DNA from: Anastrepha obliqua
Lineage: Eukaryota > Arthropoda > Insecta > Diptera > Tephritidae
Direction: 5' to 3'
Assembly: GCF_027943255.1 (NCBI RefSeq)
Contig: NC_072895.1
Location: 26,758,001-26,822,000 of the forward strand
Length of the DNA: 64,000 nucleotides
Shown here: one piece after another, positions 42,623-53,700 of the stretch
How the letters are laid out: the number at the start of each line of letters is the position of its first letter
Numbering within the stretch: position 1 is the stretch's first letter
Program-made: the position numbers and the translations under genes
Notes under the pieces: generated by a model
Databases searched by the model: none
Told to the model about the DNA's origin: nothing
The model's input: the letters and a program-made list of their open reading frames with translations, nothing else

Positions 42623-43577
42623 CAAGGTCAAGCCCAAAATAAACAAGTCTGAGCTCAAATAGAAACGACAAGAGCTTTTTTCTGATAACTTCGGGTAACG
42701 CCAAGATAGAGAATCGCATTGTCGGCTTGGCCCATTGGCACGAACTCCTTGTGGACAATTCCCTTGGAATCGTAAAAACAAATGAGCATCGACTTGATTT
42801 TCTACTTCTCCAAACGCGATTTTTTACAAGCCACCACGTCTCGGGCCTGCCATTCGGCACTTTGACGCTTAGTTTCAAGTTCATGTTGGAAACACCATGT
42901 TTCATCACCAGTTGCAATGTTGTGAAGGAAGTTCTCGTCTTTTGTCGCCTCTTTAATGAAGTCTTTCGAATGTTGAATTCTGAGCAATTTTTGATCCTCA
43001 GTTAACTTGTGCGGAATGAAACGTGCACGGACTTTTCGTAAGCCCAAATGATCAGTTAAAATATGATAAATCGATGTTTTGGAGATACTCAAATCCGATT
43101 CCATGAATTTCAACGATGATTTCGGTTCATTTTTGAAAAATTTAAGAACAATCTCGATGGAGTTTTCGGTCATTACTAATTCTGGACGGGGGCCCGTGTG
43201 TTCATTGTCATTTATGTCCTCACAACCATCTCTGAAAATGTGTAAGCCACCATGCAAGCAACCATGAGCTCTGGCACGAGATAGGCAATCAGCTTCATAA
43301 ACTTTTTTCATCAATTAAAATGTTTCGGTAAATGTTTTACCGATTTTAAAACGAAACTTGATATTAGCTCTTTGTACGAAACTCATCTTTGTACCGATGA
43401 CACAAACATACTGACACTTTAGACGCAATAACTTAGCTTCGACTGAATCGAATGGCCCCAAGCTTTCACTGGAAGTCAGCTTGGGATGCAACTTGCAACG
43501 CATGAACTCATTAAGAAGATGGCGCCATCAAAAACATTTTTCTGACGCCAGTCTTGTTTATTGTGGACTTCACCTTG
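42623..43577 (-). mobile_element. Mariner family 2, internally deleted copy
   Basis: A 955-bp element flanked by TA (42621-42622, 43578-43579), with inverted ends CAAGGTCAAGCCCAAAATAA and GTTTATTGTGGACTTCACCTTG. It is the sister of 19150-20464. About 370 bp that encode the C-terminal catalytic region have been lost between GATAACTTCG and CGCCAAGATA (junction about 42693). The N-terminal 170-codon frame (42802-43314) includes MTENSIEIVLKFFKNEPKSS and IATGDETWCFQHELETKRQS. It has a small in-frame insertion (HGCLHGGLHIF) relative to the sister. The start Met of the full protein (MSFVQRANIKF) lies in the adjacent frame 43315-43503. Confidence 0.88.
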
Positions 43578-43579
43578 TA

Positions 43580-43885
43580 TGATACTTTTAAGCACCGCAA
43601 AGTGAAAACCACAAATTGACTAGATTCGAGTTTTTTTTTAAACCCAAACATAATTTTTCATGCAAACGAGTGTAATTATTAAAATACAAACGTCTTGCAC
43701 GCAAACTGCCATTGTGAAATAAACGTAAATGGGGTTTCACCCATTGATTCAAGCTTTTCTTCGTAAAATGACTAGTAAGCAGTCCATCTACTTAGGAGAG
43801 ATGAACTGTTCCCTGTAACACCAATTAAAAATTATTTTTCGCATTTTACTCTTCTCTTCACATTAGAGAATTTTTTTACCAAATA
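43580..43885. other. No recognisable feature
   Basis: AT-rich spacer between two mobile elements. Confidence 0.35.
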
Positions 43886-44062
43886 CAGGGTGTTCAACCT
43901 ATACTTATCCCATGAGAATTTTACTTGACATAATACAATTTACTGCATCAATGACCGTAAACATCGTCGAAATGACGCATTTATGGGCAATTTTTACTGT
44001 CGCGCAACAACTGTCCAAGTTATTCAAAGTTCTCGTGTGTCAGACATAAAAGTGACACCTTG
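43886..44062. mobile_element. Possible 177-bp TA-flanked MITE
   Basis: Left end TA-CAGGGTGTTCAACC and right end AAAGTGACACCTTG-TA are short inverted repeats (about 8 of the first 10 positions) with a TA on both sides, as in mariner MITEs. No coding content. The repeat is short, so this is tentative. Confidence 0.4.
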
Positions 44063-44240
44063 TATGTTTTTCCAAGTTCAAATGAAACCAAAATAATTGG
44101 GATGCGAAAAATTGTATTACTAGTGAAAGCGTGACCAGATTATTTAGCTTTTTCGTGGCTAGATTTGACATTTATTTTGGTGCTCTAACTTTGTAATTTT
44201 AGTCCAACTTCGTAGTTTTAGCAAGCCTTTTTTTACTTAA

Positions 44241-44963
44241 GGGGGTATTCTAGTCTAGAGGCCCGAACTTCGAGCATTTTTTGACGGTGAGTAAAAAAAA
44301 GCTACTGATATTTTTACTATCCATTTTTTTTATCATTTATTTATTTATATATTAAGAACACACAAAATGAATTAAAAAAAAATTATAAATTTTCAAGGAA
44401 TTATGCGTCCTTGAAGTGGAAGGGGAAAACAAAAGGCAGTGTCCTCGTCGTCACGATTTCTACCCGTGTGGCCATTTGAAAAAAATAAATTACAAATTCT
44501 TAATTATTATGAAGGTCATTATCGTATGACGCAGAAAAAAGGGGGAACATTTTTTTTTCTTAAAATGGTGGCTACTCAAAAATTGAGGTCGAATTTTCCC
44601 TAATTTTTAAGCTTTCTCGAATTGTTTACACATATTAAAAAATTTAAATTTCCAGTTTTTCGTGCGTCATGCGATAGATATATATTTAAAGAATATTCAT
44701 GATAAACTTCAAGCAAATCGGTTGATTAGAAATTGAGATATCGTGCCGACCGTATCGAAAGAAGTAGTTTCGAGAAAAAGACGTTTGAAGTTCGCCGTCC
44801 GCTCAAACCGGTCTAGCTGTCGCGTCACTAAAATAATTATAACTTCCAAAATAATTCGAGTTTTGAAAAATCCTTTTAGGGAGATATTTTTGAATACTTA
44901 AACTATCGAATTTTGAATAAAAAAATGTTTGATTTTTTCAAATTTCTAGATTAGAATACCCCC
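44241..44963. mobile_element. TTAA-flanked inverted-repeat element, 723 bp
   Basis: TTAA at 44237-44240 and 44964-44967. The left end GGGGGTATTCTAGTCTAGA and right end TCTAGATTAGAATACCCCC are inverted with one mismatch over 19 bp. No transposase. Around 44770-44795 it carries TTTCGAGAAAAAGACGTTTG, related to the motif in 7145-7878, and both contain a nearby GAGATATCGTG. A second, diverged family of the same type. Confidence 0.85.
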
Positions 44964-44969
44964 TTAAAA

Positions 44970-45365
44970 TATCAACGTATCTACTTTTTATTCATATAAT
45001 ATAAGTCTCGTAGTCCCTTTTTGACTGTTGCCAAACCTCCGAATTACACTTAACCCAACTCGTTTTATGAGATTTCCCTCGGCTCTCAAATATTAAAAAA
45101 AAGAGACTTCTGCATTCGTTTGCCCACAGGCAGCACACTTTGAGTAATAAAAAACAAAAATAAAAAACAGTCAGCATCAGCACTTTCATGAGAGCAAATC
45201 TCGCCGGCTAAAACAACAGCAACGTCTACAAGCGATACAAAAGGAGTTCAAAACAAGTTACTCTGCAAATAAAAATAAGCAAAAAAATATAGTAAAACAC
45301 GCTTTTAAAGCAATTATCTTGCCACAAACTGCATCCGTATGTATTCGCAATAAAATCACACTGGA
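44970..45365. other. No recognisable gene
   Basis: AT-rich. The - strand 65-codon frame (44992-45189) is hydrophobic at its start but has no further support. Confidence 0.35.
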
Positions 45366-45369
45366 TTCA

Positions 45370-45482
45370 AGGAAAAGGCAAAAGCAAGAGTAAAAGCAAT
45401 AACGAGAGTAAACGCAAAAGCAAGAGCAAAAGCAGAAGCAACAGTAAAATCTAAAGCAATAGCAAAATCAAAAGCAATTCAT
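45370..45482 (+). repeat. Degenerate (AAAGCA)n minisatellite
   Basis: A run of 6-base steps such as AAAGCAAGAGTAAAAGCAAT, AGCAAGAGCAAAAGCAGAAG and AAATCAAAAGCAATT over about 110 bp. Purine-rich on the + strand. Confidence 0.85.
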
Positions 45483-45756
45483 CCCACAACAAGTGAGCGC
45501 ACACGAGCGACTCTCATTGCGAGCGCTTGTGTAATGGTGATGATGATCATGAAGATCACTTGTTGCTGCTGTTGATTTGGTTGAAATTGCTTTTGCGTAC
45601 TCAACACGTGTGCATACCGATATATTTGCTGATGTGCAAATGTATTTGTACGACAACCCACATCCAATTGAGTAGTGTTGATGTGTAAAATGCTTAAACG
45701 GTACGAGTACCGATGTGCATTGTTATGATTGCTTTGTGTGCAGTTTATTTATTGTT

Positions 45757-46551
45757 AACTAGCGGACCCGACACACTTCGTTCTGTCAAATAGATTTTGA
45801 ATGTGGCAGTTTATATTTCGACGTTAAGACGTTTTTACTCTGCTGACATGGTGACGGTTCTGTTCAGGAGAGTTAAAGAAAAGGGTCAGCTCGGGTGACC
45901 TAAGTATCTTCGCTTTCACGAACTTTGACCACCCTTTTGGGACCCACTAAAAACCCCGACTGGGATGTCTGCCAGAGGGATTCAAACTAAGAGGATAATT
46001 TAAGGTTCAAACCTGATTGAAAAATAATCTAAAGGCATAGTGGGAACCTAAAGGTGACAAATATTTATAAAATGGGTTCTTTAATGACAAAACATAGAGG
46101 TAATTAATTATTTATTATTATTATTATTAACATTAAAGATAATAAACGCTTTTTAACGCGGTTTGTTTGACAGATGCAACGACGTGAAAACTGATGTTTA
46201 TGCCGCGTTCTGAAACTAAAACAAAAGAAGGAATATTGCGAGGCCAATCAAATCTATAGATCTTACATTTTTTGACTTTTCAATTTGGTCGGGTTCACGA
46301 TATTATCACTTTTGTGTGAACACATTAAATCCTCCAACGAGAGCACGCACACACCAGAACGCGCAATATTTGTATGGGAAAAAGAAAAGGGCTCTTTTAT
46401 GGTTTTCCCGGAAATTAATCCAATTTTTCTCGCCATAAAAACCATCCTTGGACTTCAAGGAACATTCCAAAAAAAGAATTGTTAAGATTGGTCCATGCGT
46501 TGTTGAGTTATGCGCTTACCAACACATTGGGCGATTCATTTTTATATTATA
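45757..46551 (+). repeat. Possible retroelement-derived repeat
   Basis: It begins ACTAGCGGACCCGACACACT and ends GCTTACCAACACATTGGGCG, then ATTCATTTTTATATTATAGA. The start and end words resemble widespread insect repeats whose 3' ends carry short TATAGA-type tails, often derived from RTE-like retrotransposons. No second copy is in the window and there is no coding motif. The assignment is from memory of repeat texture only. Confidence 0.35.
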
Positions 46552-46554
46552 GAT

Positions 46555-47050
46555 TATTTTAAGACTCTAACCAAATTTTGAGTAGAAATAGAAATATACC
46601 TAGTAGAAATAAAAATATTTACACATAAATACAATAAATAAATTCTCGATATTTTTTGAAAAAGTTGGCATTTTTCTACATCAAATCAAGTCAAATACTG
46701 CTAGAAATCTACACTTTTTCCAAGCCCATAAGCTCATGAAATTTTCCGGCAGATGCTGCGTACCTTACGCGCTTTGGCTCAATTCCAGAGGCAGCTGAAG
46801 TTTAGACGAGAACAGTTTTCGGCTCAATAACATTCTCCTTTCTGAGTTCGACTGTATTTTGTTGGCTTATTCGCTATTGTGTTCATGATTGATTACTATC
46901 TTGGCCTTGAAATCCCGTGCAGAAAGCATATTGCAGAAGCAATCAAAGGAATTACTAAACTGGTACCTCGCCAGTAACATAAGTGCGGGGGTAAAGGTGT
47001 TCTCTGAGTGACACAGGCCAGACCCAATTATTGGTTAATAGTCGAACCAT
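46555..47050. other. No recognisable feature
   Basis: AT-rich sequence; nothing repeats within the window and no coding exon is supported. Confidence 0.35.
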
Positions 47051-48330
47051 CTTGATTGGACTATGAATCTGCCTATGTCGTCTATTTTATTTTCTGAAAT
47101 TTCTTTCAAGTTTACCATCGAGAATTCCCCCAGCATTCAGGGTAGCAGAGAATCCAGATTTGGGCACTCACACAGCTCTTTACTTAGGTTTTTTCTATAT
47201 CTATCATTGTACGACCATCGCGTCTTCCTGAGATGGTTTCCCAAGGGCCAGTGGCCGAGTATTTTTTGACGTACATCTGAATATATCTACTCATGGCTTT
47301 CTTAACAACTCATCAATTTTGGATTTGCTGAAATTGAGCCACATTTGTTTGCTTTTGCAGATTTCCGTGTTAGTCCATCTGTCAACGGCCTGCTTCTGGG
47401 ATAGCGAGAAAATCTCCCTTTTGCGCACGCCTTGGTGACTGTCTATTTCTATCACTTCGGACTCGTTACAGGATGCCCCCTGTTTTGGTAGTTCATCAGC
47501 TTTTTCATTTCTTTGTATGTTGCTATGGCCAGGTACCCAGATGACGTCTGAGTGATGTCTGTTGTGCGTACTAAAGCATTAATTTCTTCTTTGCATTGTC
47601 TGACGATTTTTGAATTGGTTATAGGTCACTTTGAAGCAAAGATGGCTGTTTGACTATCTGAAAAAATACATATTTCCGATAGTTTCTAAGATGTTATTTA
47701 GCACGCAGTCAGGCTCAGGACCAATGAAGGAAGTATCCACAATCCCCTTCCTTTCGTGCTCATCATGTCCCGGCGCCCACATCAGAGTAGCAAAGTTTCT
47801 TGATGCTAGAGTTTCGAGAATTTTAAAATATTCCCGGACTAACCTTGATTGGAATGAGAAGCTATCCAGCGATTTTAGAGCTGCTTGACTGTCCGAAGAA
47901 TGTTTATATTGACATCTCACGTGCCTCTATGAAGACATTTCCTGGCACAAAGCTCTAAGACGTGCAGCTCCGCCTGAAAACTTGCAATTGCTTTCTTGAA
48001 GTGTGGTCCGACAATTCCAGCTCCGGCACTACCGCCTTGCATTTGGGGCCCTTCAGTAAACCACAACTGTGCGCCCTGTTTTAGGCGGATGACCACCTTG
48101 AAATTGTTGGAGAATTCTAGTTTTCATCCCATCTTGTCACAGACCGTCAGGCGCGGAGAGTTTAGGATTGAACCCAGAATTCTTTCATGACCTGTATGAT
48201 TATCTTCTTTAAGATTAAATAAATTAGAAAGCCTTAGGACTGCACTACCTGCCGACCCTTTGGCTGCAAGGTGGAGTGGAACGAGTCTAGTGACCATTCC
48301 TAAGCCGTTGTGAGGCAAGTTCGCTTTGCT
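47050..48330 (-). pseudogene. Two fused jockey-like RNase H fragments
   Basis: On the - strand, 47654-47920 reads HSSDSQAALKSLDSFSFQSR, then LVREYFKILETLASRNFATL and MWAPGHDEHERKGI, the later RNase H motifs. From about 47640 leftward, a second set starts again with SQTAIFASK, then RQCKEEINALV and PGHSNIQRNEKADEL-like residues (about 47590-47470). So the motif order SDSQA, PGH, DELA occurs twice in a row, from two different element copies joined at about 47655. Upstream (48000-48330) are decayed pieces of the first copy. All frames are broken. Confidence 0.7.
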
Positions 48331-48374
48331 CCCGTTACGCTCAGTATGCTTTGTTAAGTGCCATATGAGTCTTA

Positions 48375-49260
48375 AGTTAAGTTAGGTTAGGTAGTGATGG
48401 TTGTCCAGAGAGTGGGCCCACTTGGACGAAAGAGTTTGGTTCATCCTTTGAGATACCATTGCAAGAGGGGAAAAGAGGTGAATGAAAAGGACGATAGAAC
48501 GAAAGGAGTGGGGAGGGTTGCGTGTTTGTGGACTATGAACGGTGACTGGTCTGCGGTTGTGTTAACCTCTCTATACTGCTGATGAAGTTCACCGATTTTT
48601 GTTATCAAGACCCGCTATATCAGCAGGCGCAGAAACGAATTGAGATCCAAGATGCTTGAATCTTAGTCCCGCGAGAGCTGGGCAGCTGAGGAGCAGGTGC
48701 TGAGAAGATTCCACCTCATCCTCCATACAGCTGACGCAAAAAGGACTCGAAGTGATTCCGATTCCTACTCCTTCCAGGAGTAGAGCGCAGGTTGTCAAGG
48801 GGATCCCGATCCTCTCCTTTCGCGGGCAGACCGCCTCACACGTCCGTTGGCTGGCCAGCTCGTCGGCTTCGCAGTTTCCAGCAATGTCACTTTGTCCAGG
48901 TACCCAAATTATGTTTATACTGAAGAATTCTGTTGCAATCGAGTTGCATTCCCTGACCAGTTTCGAGTGCACCATAATAGAGCCTAGGTCCCTAATTGCC
49001 GCTTGGCTATCGGAGTAAATATTTACCTTCATAACAGTTATTACGCTAGTAAGCAGCCAGTCAGCTGCTTCTTTTATTGCGGCCACCTTAGCTTGGAACA
49101 CACTGCAGTGATCCGGCACGATGAATTTGAGTTTGATGGGGAGCTCTTTGCAGAAAACTCCTGTTCCAACCCTGCCGTCCAACTTCGAGCCATCCGTGAA
49201 CATGTTAACCAGGCCCTGTCCCCAAGTTCTACCCCCGGTCCACTCCTCCCTTGATGGAAT
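48375..49260 (-). pseudogene. Jockey/LOA-like element 3' end
   Basis: Contains the open RNase H frame 48589-49203, followed on the - strand by about 200 bp of 3' UTR that ends near CCTAACTTAACTTAACTTAA (complement at 48373-48392). Only the final domain and UTR survive. Confidence 0.75.
48589..49203 (-). CDS. RNase H domain fragment, open for 204 codons
   Basis: The longest uninterrupted RNase H frame in the window. Motifs: FTDGSKLDG (first Asp, at the start); FQAKVAAIKEAADWLL (second site, where the usual Glu is Lys); IYSDSQAAIRDLGS (third Asp); IIWVPGQSDIAGNCEADELA (the final Asp site, with PGQ for PGH). A Cys-rich tail FCVSCMEDEVESSQHLLLSC ends it. RNase H in these retrotransposons degrades RNA in the RNA-DNA hybrid. 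The Glu-to-Lys change would remove a metal ligand, so this copy is probably inactive even though open. It is a fragment of a longer polyprotein and has no start of its own. Confidence 0.75.
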   Translation of the reverse strand: MFTDGSKLDGRVGTGVFCKELPIKLKFIVPDHCSVFQAKVAAIKEAADWLLTSVITVMKVNIYSDSQAAIRDLGSIMVHSKLVRECNSIATEFFSINIIWVPGQSDIAGNCEADELASQRTCEAVCPRKERIGIPLTTCALLLEGVGIGITSSPFCVSCMEDEVESSQHLLLSCPALAGLRFKHLGSQFVSAPADIAGLDNKNR

Positions 49261-51170
49261 ATGGGTGGAGTCTGAGTCTTAACTTGGTCTACTTTTGGCC
49301 ATCATACTGAGAAGGCTTAGGTAGTCATTGACACTATTATTGCCTTATAAGACCTCGCCATCATCTTTGGCCGCAGACGCCATGTTTTACAGGTTTTTGT
49401 GATTTACGATAAATGATTTTAATTTATCATTATTTTTACTTTTTTTTGCATTCAATTCAAATTCTTTGTTTGCAATAACCGCATCTCACTTTCCATTTTA
49501 TTTGTTAACAAATCATCGCTATTTCGATATTCTTGTAGTTCTCTCACATATTTCAACACATCTCGGTTCAGTTATGCCAGCATCAGCGCTATTCCCTATC
49601 GACAGTCTCGATATACTTAACTATTTATGTTTTTATAAAAAGATTTGACAAATATTGTAGTTTCTGAACGCAATAAGAAATTAATAATTCAATAAAAATT
49701 ATAAAAAAATGCATACGCCCTTCTGATTCTCAAGAGTTCTGAGTTTTACATGCTACGGCATGCCCACCTTTGCAAACTAAATTGTACCGCCAACGGTACG
49801 ACTCTAACAGAATTTACATCACTGACTGAAGCCACCAACCAGCGATCGGCATCGGTCGCGCGAAACATTTATGTAGTTCGTATTTTGAGTTGGTGCATTG
49901 CGGATCGTTCGTTGGAAAACATTAGCGGAAGCGGATAAACGAAGTGATCACAGCTACATATGTACACACATACATACATATATGTATGTAGTTATAATTG
50001 GGGCTCAAGCTGGGGCTCAAAAGCTTATGTGAAAGAGTGAAAAGTGCGCGCGAATAATTGAAATTTGGAAATCAAACATACAAAAGAAATGTCATTGCGT
50101 TGTGGTAAAAAGGAAAGAGACAGCAAAAGCAATTGATTTAAATTGAATGTGCAATTACTTGTGCCTGCACACGAAGGAAATTGCAATAAAACAGCAACAA
50201 CAAAACGAATTATACAGTTCTATAGGGGAAGTGAAGTGAAGTGAAGTAGAGGAAATAAAGGAAGGCTGCCAGGCTCAGTAGAAATGTTAGTATGCAAAAA
50301 AAAAAAAAAAATTAAATTAAATAAAAAAACTAAAATGCAAAAATAGAAATTTAATTAATTTCGAAATATTATAAATGAAAATTATTTTACATATTATTTT
50401 TGTTATTTCATTTCAACTGCACATTTCTATTGTCAAAAGTGTTAACTTTGTACGGCAGTGAAAATATGAAATGCGCAAAGTTTCAAGCTGTGATTCATGA
50501 TTGGATTGACAGTTTTGAAAAACAACATTTTAATTGTGTTTGCTATGCGTTTTTTGTTTTGCTGTTTTGCTGGTGAATGACAAGTGCAACAAACCCGCAA
50601 ATACCAGTTTTGCAAAGCAATGCAAAAATTTTAAATGCTTTGGTCAGCGCCATATTACAACAAAAACGTATTACGAAGTGCTTTTTAAAGCGTCATCAAG
50701 TCAAGGCTAATAAAATTTTGCAATGTGGAAATAAAAAAAGTGGAAAAAAATAAAAAAAACGAGAAAAAAAAAATAAAACAAAATAAAAAAACGAGAAAAA
50801 AAATAAAACAAAAGACAAAAACGAGAAAAAAAATTAAATAGAGACATGCAGTCATAATTAATCAAAATAATGCGCAAGCGTAAATTTAAATAATTTTTGC
50901 TAATGGCTCACAACACTCATTTTTGAACAGTGGCTAGTTTTTGCTTTCACCATCTGTGCGAGCTGTGATTAAAGAATGACTAAAAGCAACAAATTTATAA
51001 AAAAGAAGGAATTATGGGGAAATGTGATTAATTTTGTTTGTTTGGTGATCAACTTGAATGTGGGACTGACCCAATGTATGAAAAATTTCGTGTTCTCAAA
51101 ATTAAGTGGAATGGCTAAAATAACGAAATAATGAAATTTTAGAAAAATCTTAATAATACATAAATAAAAT
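49261..51170. other. Non-repetitive DNA, possible regulatory block
   Basis: The 49740-50280 part is less AT-rich, with words such as GCGGATCGTTCGTTGGAAAA and (GAAGT)n at 50228-50248, and does not repeat in the window. It could be a second promoter or UTR, but I find no donor with a supporting frame. 50740-50830 is an A-rich minisatellite (ACGAGAAAAAAAAATAAAAC, three times). The remainder is AT-rich. Confidence 0.3.
50740..50835 (+). repeat. A-rich tandem repeat
   Basis: Three diverged copies of a roughly 30-base unit based on AAAACGAGAAAAAAAATAAA. Confidence 0.7.
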
Positions 51171-52205
51171 GTATGAAGAAATTCAAAAAAAATATTGAAT
51201 TACCAGCTACATAAGTTAGAATTGGAATTTTTTGAATGATACAGAAAATAGATTTTAGAATTTAGTAAAAAAAAACAAAATTTTTTTTGCTTTTGTTTTC
51301 AATTAAATTCTTTAACCGCCTACACAAACCGAACGAAAAAACTTCTTTTTGGTTTTTTTTTTGGTTTTTGTAAGAAATAAATTTTTTTACCGCCTACTCA
51401 ACCCGAACGAAAAAAAAATTTTTTTTGTGTTTTTTTTTGTTTTTCTAAGAATTTAATTCTTTAATCGCCTACTCAAACCGATCGAAAAAAATTATTTTGT
51501 TTTGTTTTTTATTTTTTTTTTAAACGTCTACTCAAACCGACCAGAAAGTTTTTTTTGGTTTTCTTCTTTTTTTGGTTTTTCTAAGAATTAAATTCTTTAA
51601 CTGCCTACTCAAACCGACCGAAACATTTTTTTTTTGTTTTTTTAATTAAATCATTTTTTTTTTTAAATTAACTGAATTGTTTTTTGGTTTTCTTTTCATT
51701 GATTTTTTAAAAATTAAATTCTTTAACCGACCGAAAATTGGTTTTATTTTTGGTTTTTGGTTTTTCTAAGAACCGCCTACTCAAAGAAAAATCTTAAGAA
51801 TGCACAAAAAGAGAGAAATAAATAAAATATATAAAGAACGTCGAAAAAAATTGAACTACAGCTAAGCTAGAATTAGAATTTTTTGAGTGATACAAAAAAT
51901 TTAATTTTTGAATTGAGAAAAAATAAATTCTTTAAACGCCTACTCAATCCGGCTGCATTTTTTTTAATTAACTGATTTGTTTTTGTTTTTCTTTTTTTTT
52001 TTGGGGGGTTTTTAAAAACTAAATTCTTTAACCGCCTACTCAAACCGACCGAAAAAAATGTATTTTGTTTTTTAATGAAATTCTTTAGTCGCCTACTCAA
52101 TCCGACCGGAAAATTGTCACCCTTTTTTGGATTATTTTTTTAAATTAAATTCTTGAACCGCCTATTCAAACCGAGCAAAAATTTTGTTAATTCCATTGAA
52201 TTAAA
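51171..52205 (+). repeat. Degenerate minisatellite, about 11 units
   Basis: A core ATTCTTTAACCGCCTACTCA followed by AACCGACCGAAAA recurs at about 51308, 51382, 51456, 51522, 51592, 51716 (shortened), 51772, 51926, 52020, 52079 and 52149. Early units are spaced about 66-74 bp, separated by T-rich runs. A longer A-rich flank (51171-51270) is itself repeated at 51831-51925, so the array has a higher-order duplication. Non-coding. Confidence 0.88.
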
Positions 52206-52537
52206 AAATAGATCCAATACTACATAAGTACACCCGTTTATGAAAATCAATTGCGTGCCTCAGGCTTGGAGTAACTTCAGAACTGCTTCCCTGATTTGGA
52301 CCGATTTTTTGTTTTGCTCTACTCGTCCCAATACTGAGCTAATTTTGGCAAAAAAAACTGGAAAATTTATAACTTAAAAATTTTTATTTTGCTTCGAAAT
52401 TTCGTATGAGAATGAATTCTTCACTTCACATTATCGATCAGAATATTATTTCAATATATTTCATTTATCTAACCACTTTCAATAGACGGCAATTGTGGCG
52501 AACAGCGGTACCATGTATACTAGGTTGTTCATCTTTA

Positions 52538-53700
52538 CTAGGTTGCTCAATAAGTTTTACAATTCGATGAGAAAACGCAATTTTATGGTTGGGAATACAA
52601 TTTATTATTCAGTGTAGTCTCCTTGAACATCAATACGCTTGTTCCAACGTTATTCTTCTTCTTACCATCCTCCTTCTTCTTCTTCTTCCCTTTCTCCTTC
52701 TTCATTTTCTCCTTCTTCTTCTTCCCCTTCTCCTTCTCTTCCTTCATTTTCTCCTTCTTCTTCTTAACTTAGCAGTGTGTAGTGAGCCATAGTCATCAAA
52801 AATCTTGGCCCAGTTCACTCTCTCTCCTGCCACATTCTTCCAATCACGAAACGTTCATCACTTTCAAATCTGCTTCGACGTCATCAGGCCATCTCCTTCT
52901 TGGTCGGCCACAGAGGCCTCCAATTGGACGTATAGAAAACACTTTTTTGTGAATTCTTCCAACGAAATTCCAATTAATGAATTCTATCGCTGAAGTGAGA
53001 GTCTCGAAGGGCTGCAAAATACGCTTCCACAGCTGTTATGACCTCATCAATTGATGAAAAACGCTTTCCATGCATGAATTTTCTTAGGTCTAGAAACAGA
53101 TGGAACTCGCTAGGGGCCAAATCTGGTGAATCCTTTAATTCATGGATTTTAGCCAATGTCAAAAATGCGCTTGTGATACGACAATTGGCTTTATCCTGAT
53201 GAAAAATAATTTTATTCTTTTGCAAACGGGTTTTTTTTCACGAATTTTTTACCCTTCAGCTGCTCTAAAAGGTTCCAATAATACTTCGGACTTATTGTTT
53301 TACTATTTTGCAAGCAATCCTCAAACAAATTTCTCTCTAAAATCAAAAAACTGATGCTACCACCTTCTTGCCCGATTTCAGGACACGAACTCGTTTCGGA
53401 GCCGAAGAACTAGGCTCAACCCACTCTTTAGTCTTTTGTTTTGATTTAGGATTATGGCGATGGACTCAAATCTCATCTAGGTGCTGAATCGACGCTCAAA
53501 ATCCACTTTATCCTTGCGTAAATGCTCTAAATATTGCTGAAGAAGTTGCATTCGAATGTGCTTTTGTTCCATTGTTAGCTTTCTGAAGCCCAATACTTCA
53601 GTCATAATATTGGCTACTCTGCCCACCGAGAATCCTAAGGCTTCTACGGAATCGCTTTCAGTCACTCGACGACTTTCCAATATGACGTCCTGCATTTTTT
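52538..53700 (-). mobile_element. Mariner remnant carrying a nested insertion
   Basis: TAGGTTGCTCAATAAGTTTT at 52541 resembles a mariner 3' end. On the - strand the N-terminal frame 53477-53695 has VGRVANIMTEVLGFRKLTME and then HIRMQLLQQYLEHLRKDKVD. The middle (about 53450-53340) reads EWVEPSSSAPKRVRVLKSGK, then KVVASVF. The end frame 52974-53225 has FHQDKANCRITSAFL and DSPDLAPSEFHLFLDLRK. It is interrupted at 52650-52956 by a retroelement tail. The frames are broken at several places. Confidence 0.85.
52650..52956 (-). mobile_element. RTE-like retroelement 3' end, 307 bp
   Basis: Flanked by TTCCAACG on both sides (52642-52649 and 52957-52964). On the - strand it reads RPIGGLCGRPRRRWPDDVEA, then DLKVMNV, matching in type the C-terminus of the intact RTE at 55258 (GRPPLRWKDQVEKDLASLGV). 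It ends in a long (AAG)n-like tail (complement TTC-rich, 52650-52770). It is strongly 5'-truncated and inserted into a mariner. Confidence 0.85.

Noticed and set aside
51300..52205. CRISPR-like array (repeated core with variable spacers)
   Set aside because: Spacers are low-complexity T-runs of unequal length, cores are degenerate, and the DNA is from an insect.
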